In this document: piece by piece, positions 34,613 to 36,431 of the stretch
Layout of the letters: each line of letters starts with the position of its first letter
How positions within the stretch are numbered: the first letter of the stretch is position 1
DNA from: Anaerolineae bacterium
GTDB taxonomy: Bacteria > Chloroflexota > Anaerolineae > Promineifilales > Promineifilaceae
Direction of reading: 5' to 3'
Assembly (NCBI GenBank): GCA_023384355.1
Contig: JAHDWL010000003.1
Location: 135,476 to 171,906, forward strand
Length of the DNA: 36,431 nucleotides
The notes under the pieces: model-generated
Databases searched by the model: none
What the model was told of the DNA's origin: nothing
Seen by the model: the letters and a program-made list of their open reading frames with translations, nothing else
Program-made: the position numbers and the translations under genes

Positions 34613-34613
34613 C

Positions 34614-35285
34614 TTACCCCTCCACCGCAGCGTCTTCGGCGTCTGACCACTCGTCATCCAAATCCTGTTCGAGGAAGCTGGAGACAACGTCGAGCGCCGC
34701 CAGAGGCATAACAATTTTGCTGTACCCAAGTAAATCGCGAATGTTCAGGTAGTTCGCACGCAGCGTCTTCACGTCGGACAGATTGCGTGCGGATTTTTCG
34801 ACAGTCTCATTGCGATCGGCTATAAGCAGCAAGGCACTCTCACCGTTTGTCAGGCCTTTCATCATGGACGCGATGACCTTTGTCTTCGGCGCGTCCATCA
34901 CGATCTGATCGACCATGACAATATCCCCCTGGTCTGCCTTTACAGAAAGAGCAGAGCAAAGAGCGGCCCGGCGCATTTTGCGCGGCATATTCTTTGTATA
35001 CTTGCGGGGCAGTGGTCCGTGAGCCTTGCCGCCACCCACAAAGATTGGTGCCTTGCGGCTGCCGTGCCGCGCGCGACCGGTACCCTTTTGGCGATAGGCC
35101 TTGGCCGTCGTCCGGTTCACTTCGGAACGGGTCTTGGCCTTATGCGTTCCCAGACGCGCGTTGGCCAGTTGCCGCACAAGCGCCTGATGCATCAGGTCCC
35201 GGTTGATATTCGCTTCAAAGATTGTGGCCGGAAGCTCAACAGTGCTTACCTGTTCGCCGGCCATGTTATAAACTGGAAGTTCCAT
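34614..35285 (-). CDS. rplD: 50S ribosomal protein L4 (uL4)
   Basis: 223 residues from ATG 35285 (MELPVYNMAGEQVSTVELPA); the frame continues 14 codons up without a plausible start. Motifs: THKAKTRSEVNRTTAKAYRQ, KGTGRARHGSRKAPIFVGGG, KAHGPLPRKYTKNMPRKMRR. The end is acidic (DLDDEWSDAEDAAVEG), slightly longer than usual. In E. coli L4 represses the S10 operon; no leader for this lies in the window. Confidence 0.96.
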   Translation of the reverse strand: MELPVYNMAGEQVSTVELPATIFEANINRDLMHQALVRQLANARLGTHKAKTRSEVNRTTAKAYRQKGTGRARHGSRKAPIFVGGGKAHGPLPRKYTKNMPRKMRRAALCSALSVKADQGDIVMVDQIVMDAPKTKVIASMMKGLTNGESALLLIADRNETVEKSARNLSDVKTLRANYLNIRDLLGYSKIVMPLAALDVVSSFLEQDLDDEWSDAEDAAVEG

Positions 35286-35347
35286 TATCGTGTCTCCCAA
35301 GTCGTCAAGTCGCCCGACAACTCGCAATCTAACGTGCGGCGGTCGCC

Positions 35348-36010
35348 TTAACCCTTTGCCGCATCGCGGATTATGACCAGGCCACCCTTCGCGCCGGGAA
35401 CCGCGCCTTTTATGGCGATCAGGTTCCGTTCGGCGTCAACCTTGACAACCTCAAGATTCTGGGCGGTATAGCGCTCGTTGCCCATGCGGCCGGCCATCGT
35501 TTTTCCCTTCGGCACGCGCGACATCTCCGTCGCGGAACCAATGGAACCAGGCGCGCGCCAGCGGTCAGATTGGCCGTGGGTCTTCACACCACCGGCATAG
35601 CCGTGACGCTTCACGTTACCGGAGAAGCCGCGGCCTTTTGTTTTGCCAACGACATCGACCTTTTCGCCAATCACAAATTGCATCACGGTCAGCTCCTGGC
35701 CGACCTTATAGTCGCCCGCGCTGCTCGTGCGAAACTCGCGCAGATGGCGGACAGCTGGGACACCTTTGGCCTTGCGGCGACCTTTCTTGTCACCTTTCAG
35801 AATGCCCAGATGTCCTTGCTGGCCTTTTGTCAACCGCTTCGACGATACATCGCCGTAGCCGAGTTGCACGGCGCTATAACCATCGTTGGCCTCATCCTTG
35901 ACCTGGGTCACAAAGCATGGCCCAGCCTGGATAATTGTTACCGGGGTCACAACGCCGGATTCATCAAAGACCTGCGTCATGCCCACTTTCTTTCCAATCA
36001 AACCTTTCAC
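35348..36010 (-). CDS. rplC: 50S ribosomal protein L3 (uL3)
   Basis: 220 residues from a GTG start at 36010 ([20 protein letters not shown]) with a strong GGGAGGT site 7 nt upstream; the open frame to 36070 runs into rpsJ and is rejected. Motifs: [77 protein letters not shown]. Its loop reaches the peptidyl-transferase centre. Confidence 0.97.
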   Translation of the reverse strand: MKGLIGKKVGMTQVFDESGVVTPVTIIQAGPCFVTQVKDEANDGYSAVQLGYGDVSSKRLTKGQQGHLGILKGDKKGRRKAKGVPAVRHLREFRTSSAGDYKVGQELTVMQFVIGEKVDVVGKTKGRGFSGNVKRHGYAGGVKTHGQSDRWRAPGSIGSATEMSRVPKGKTMAGRMGNERYTAQNLEVVKVDAERNLIAIKGAVPGAKGGLVIIRDAAKG

Positions 36011-36044
36011 GAGTAACCTCCCGGCGCTCGACAGCCGTTTGTGC

Positions 36045-36353
36045 CTAGAGCGAAATCTCGATGTCCACACCGGCCGGCAGGTTGAGCCGCATCAGCGTAT
36101 CAATCGTCTTCGAGTCGGGGTTGATCACGTCAATCAACCGTTTGTGAGTTCTGATCTCGAAATGCTCCTGCGAGTCCTTGTCGATGAAAGGACTGCGGCG
36201 AACTGTAAAACGCTCCAGACGGGTTGGGAGCGGCACGGGGCCGATGACCTGAGCGCCAGTGCGTTCGGCCGTGCCGACGATGCGCTTGGCAGACTGGTCC
36301 AGAACTCGATGATCGTACGCCTTCAACCGGATACGGATTCTCTGTTTCGACAT
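36045..36353 (-). CDS. rpsJ: 30S ribosomal protein S10 (uS10)
   Basis: 102 residues: [93 protein letters not shown]. It also acts as NusE in transcription antitermination. It starts 22 bp after tuf. Confidence 0.98.
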   Translation of the reverse strand: MSKQRIRIRLKAYDHRVLDQSAKRIVGTAERTGAQVIGPVPLPTRLERFTVRRSPFIDKDSQEHFEIRTHKRLIDVINPDSKTIDTLMRLNLPAGVDIEISL

Positions 36354-36375
36354 ATCACGCCTCGTTCAGCCTGGC

Positions 36376-36431
36376 TTACTTGATAATCTTGGTAATGACG
36401 CCGGCGCCGACGGTCAGGCCACCTTCGCGGA
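36376..36431 (-). CDS. tuf: elongation factor Tu, C-terminal end (partial)
   Basis: The last 17 residues, [17 protein letters not shown], then TAA, match the C-terminus of EF-Tu (usual form REGGRTVGAGVVTKI). The rest of the gene lies beyond the right edge. tuf directly before rpsJ is the common str-S10 junction. Confidence 0.93.
   Translation of the reverse strand, partial: REGGLTVGAGVITKIIK

Noticed and set aside
1-36431. CRISPR arrays, insertion sequences, prophage or attachment sites
   Set aside because: No repeat arrays, transposase motifs or terminal inverted repeats were seen on either strand.

Overview
The window is a chromosomal segment of a moderately GC-rich bacterium. The most likely source is Chloroflexota (Anaerolineae-like). 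This is inferred from gene style: a T-box-controlled leuS, zinc-binding forms of S4, S14 and L36, a short-LID adenylate kinase, a Pro/Thr-rich-linker SH3 membrane protein, and a continuous S10-spc-alpha-truA-rplM-rpsI cluster. No taxonomic marker was searched.

The left part (1-8.1 kb) is housekeeping and accessory. On the minus strand lies a tightly overlapping folC > lon > DUF1028 unit, the last gene leaving the window. Divergent from it is a small four-helix membrane protein. An MFS exporter follows, with an AT-rich upstream region and a plausible sigma-70 promoter. Then come map (methionine aminopeptidase) and a LysE-type exporter on the plus strand.

The 8.1-11.8 kb part is the most unusual. 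leuS (minus) is preceded by a full T-box leader with stem I and a CUC leucine specifier, stem II, a stem IIA/B element, the T-box motif and a terminator. At the place of stem III sits a complete, canonical tRNA-Ala(GGC) on top of a 7-bp helix. A second tRNA-Ala(CGC) and a consensus promoter lie just upstream, so one transcript probably carries tRNA-Ala, the T-box containing a tRNA, and leuS. Divergent from this promoter is a small SelW/Rdx-type selenoprotein gene with an in-frame TGA in a C-V-P-U motif, a bacterial-SECIS-like hairpin and its own promoter. Ordinary gene calling would truncate it.

From 11.8 to 19.4 kb lie trmB > alpha/beta hydrolase > a degenerate 3-hydroxyacyl-CoA dehydrogenase homologue (minus), arginase > ABC exporter (plus), an SH3-domain membrane protein (minus) and a YabN-type methylase-MazG fusion (minus).

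From 19.5 kb to the right edge the minus strand holds the ribosomal protein cluster: tuf (3' end), rpsJ, rplC, rplD, rplW, rplB, rpsS, rplV, rpsC, rplP, rpmC, rpsQ, rplN, rplX, rplE, rpsN, rpsH, rplF, rplR, rpsE, rpmD, rplO, secY, adk, rpmJ, rpsM, rpsK, rpsD, rpoA, rplQ, truA, rplM, rpsI. infA is absent from its usual place and map is found about 17 kb away. rpmC encodes an L29 about twice the usual length. The rpsK-rpsD spacer folds into three tandem hairpins, the last holding the rpsD ribosome-binding site. Together these genes supply ribosome assembly, protein export, transcription (alpha subunit) and tRNA modification.
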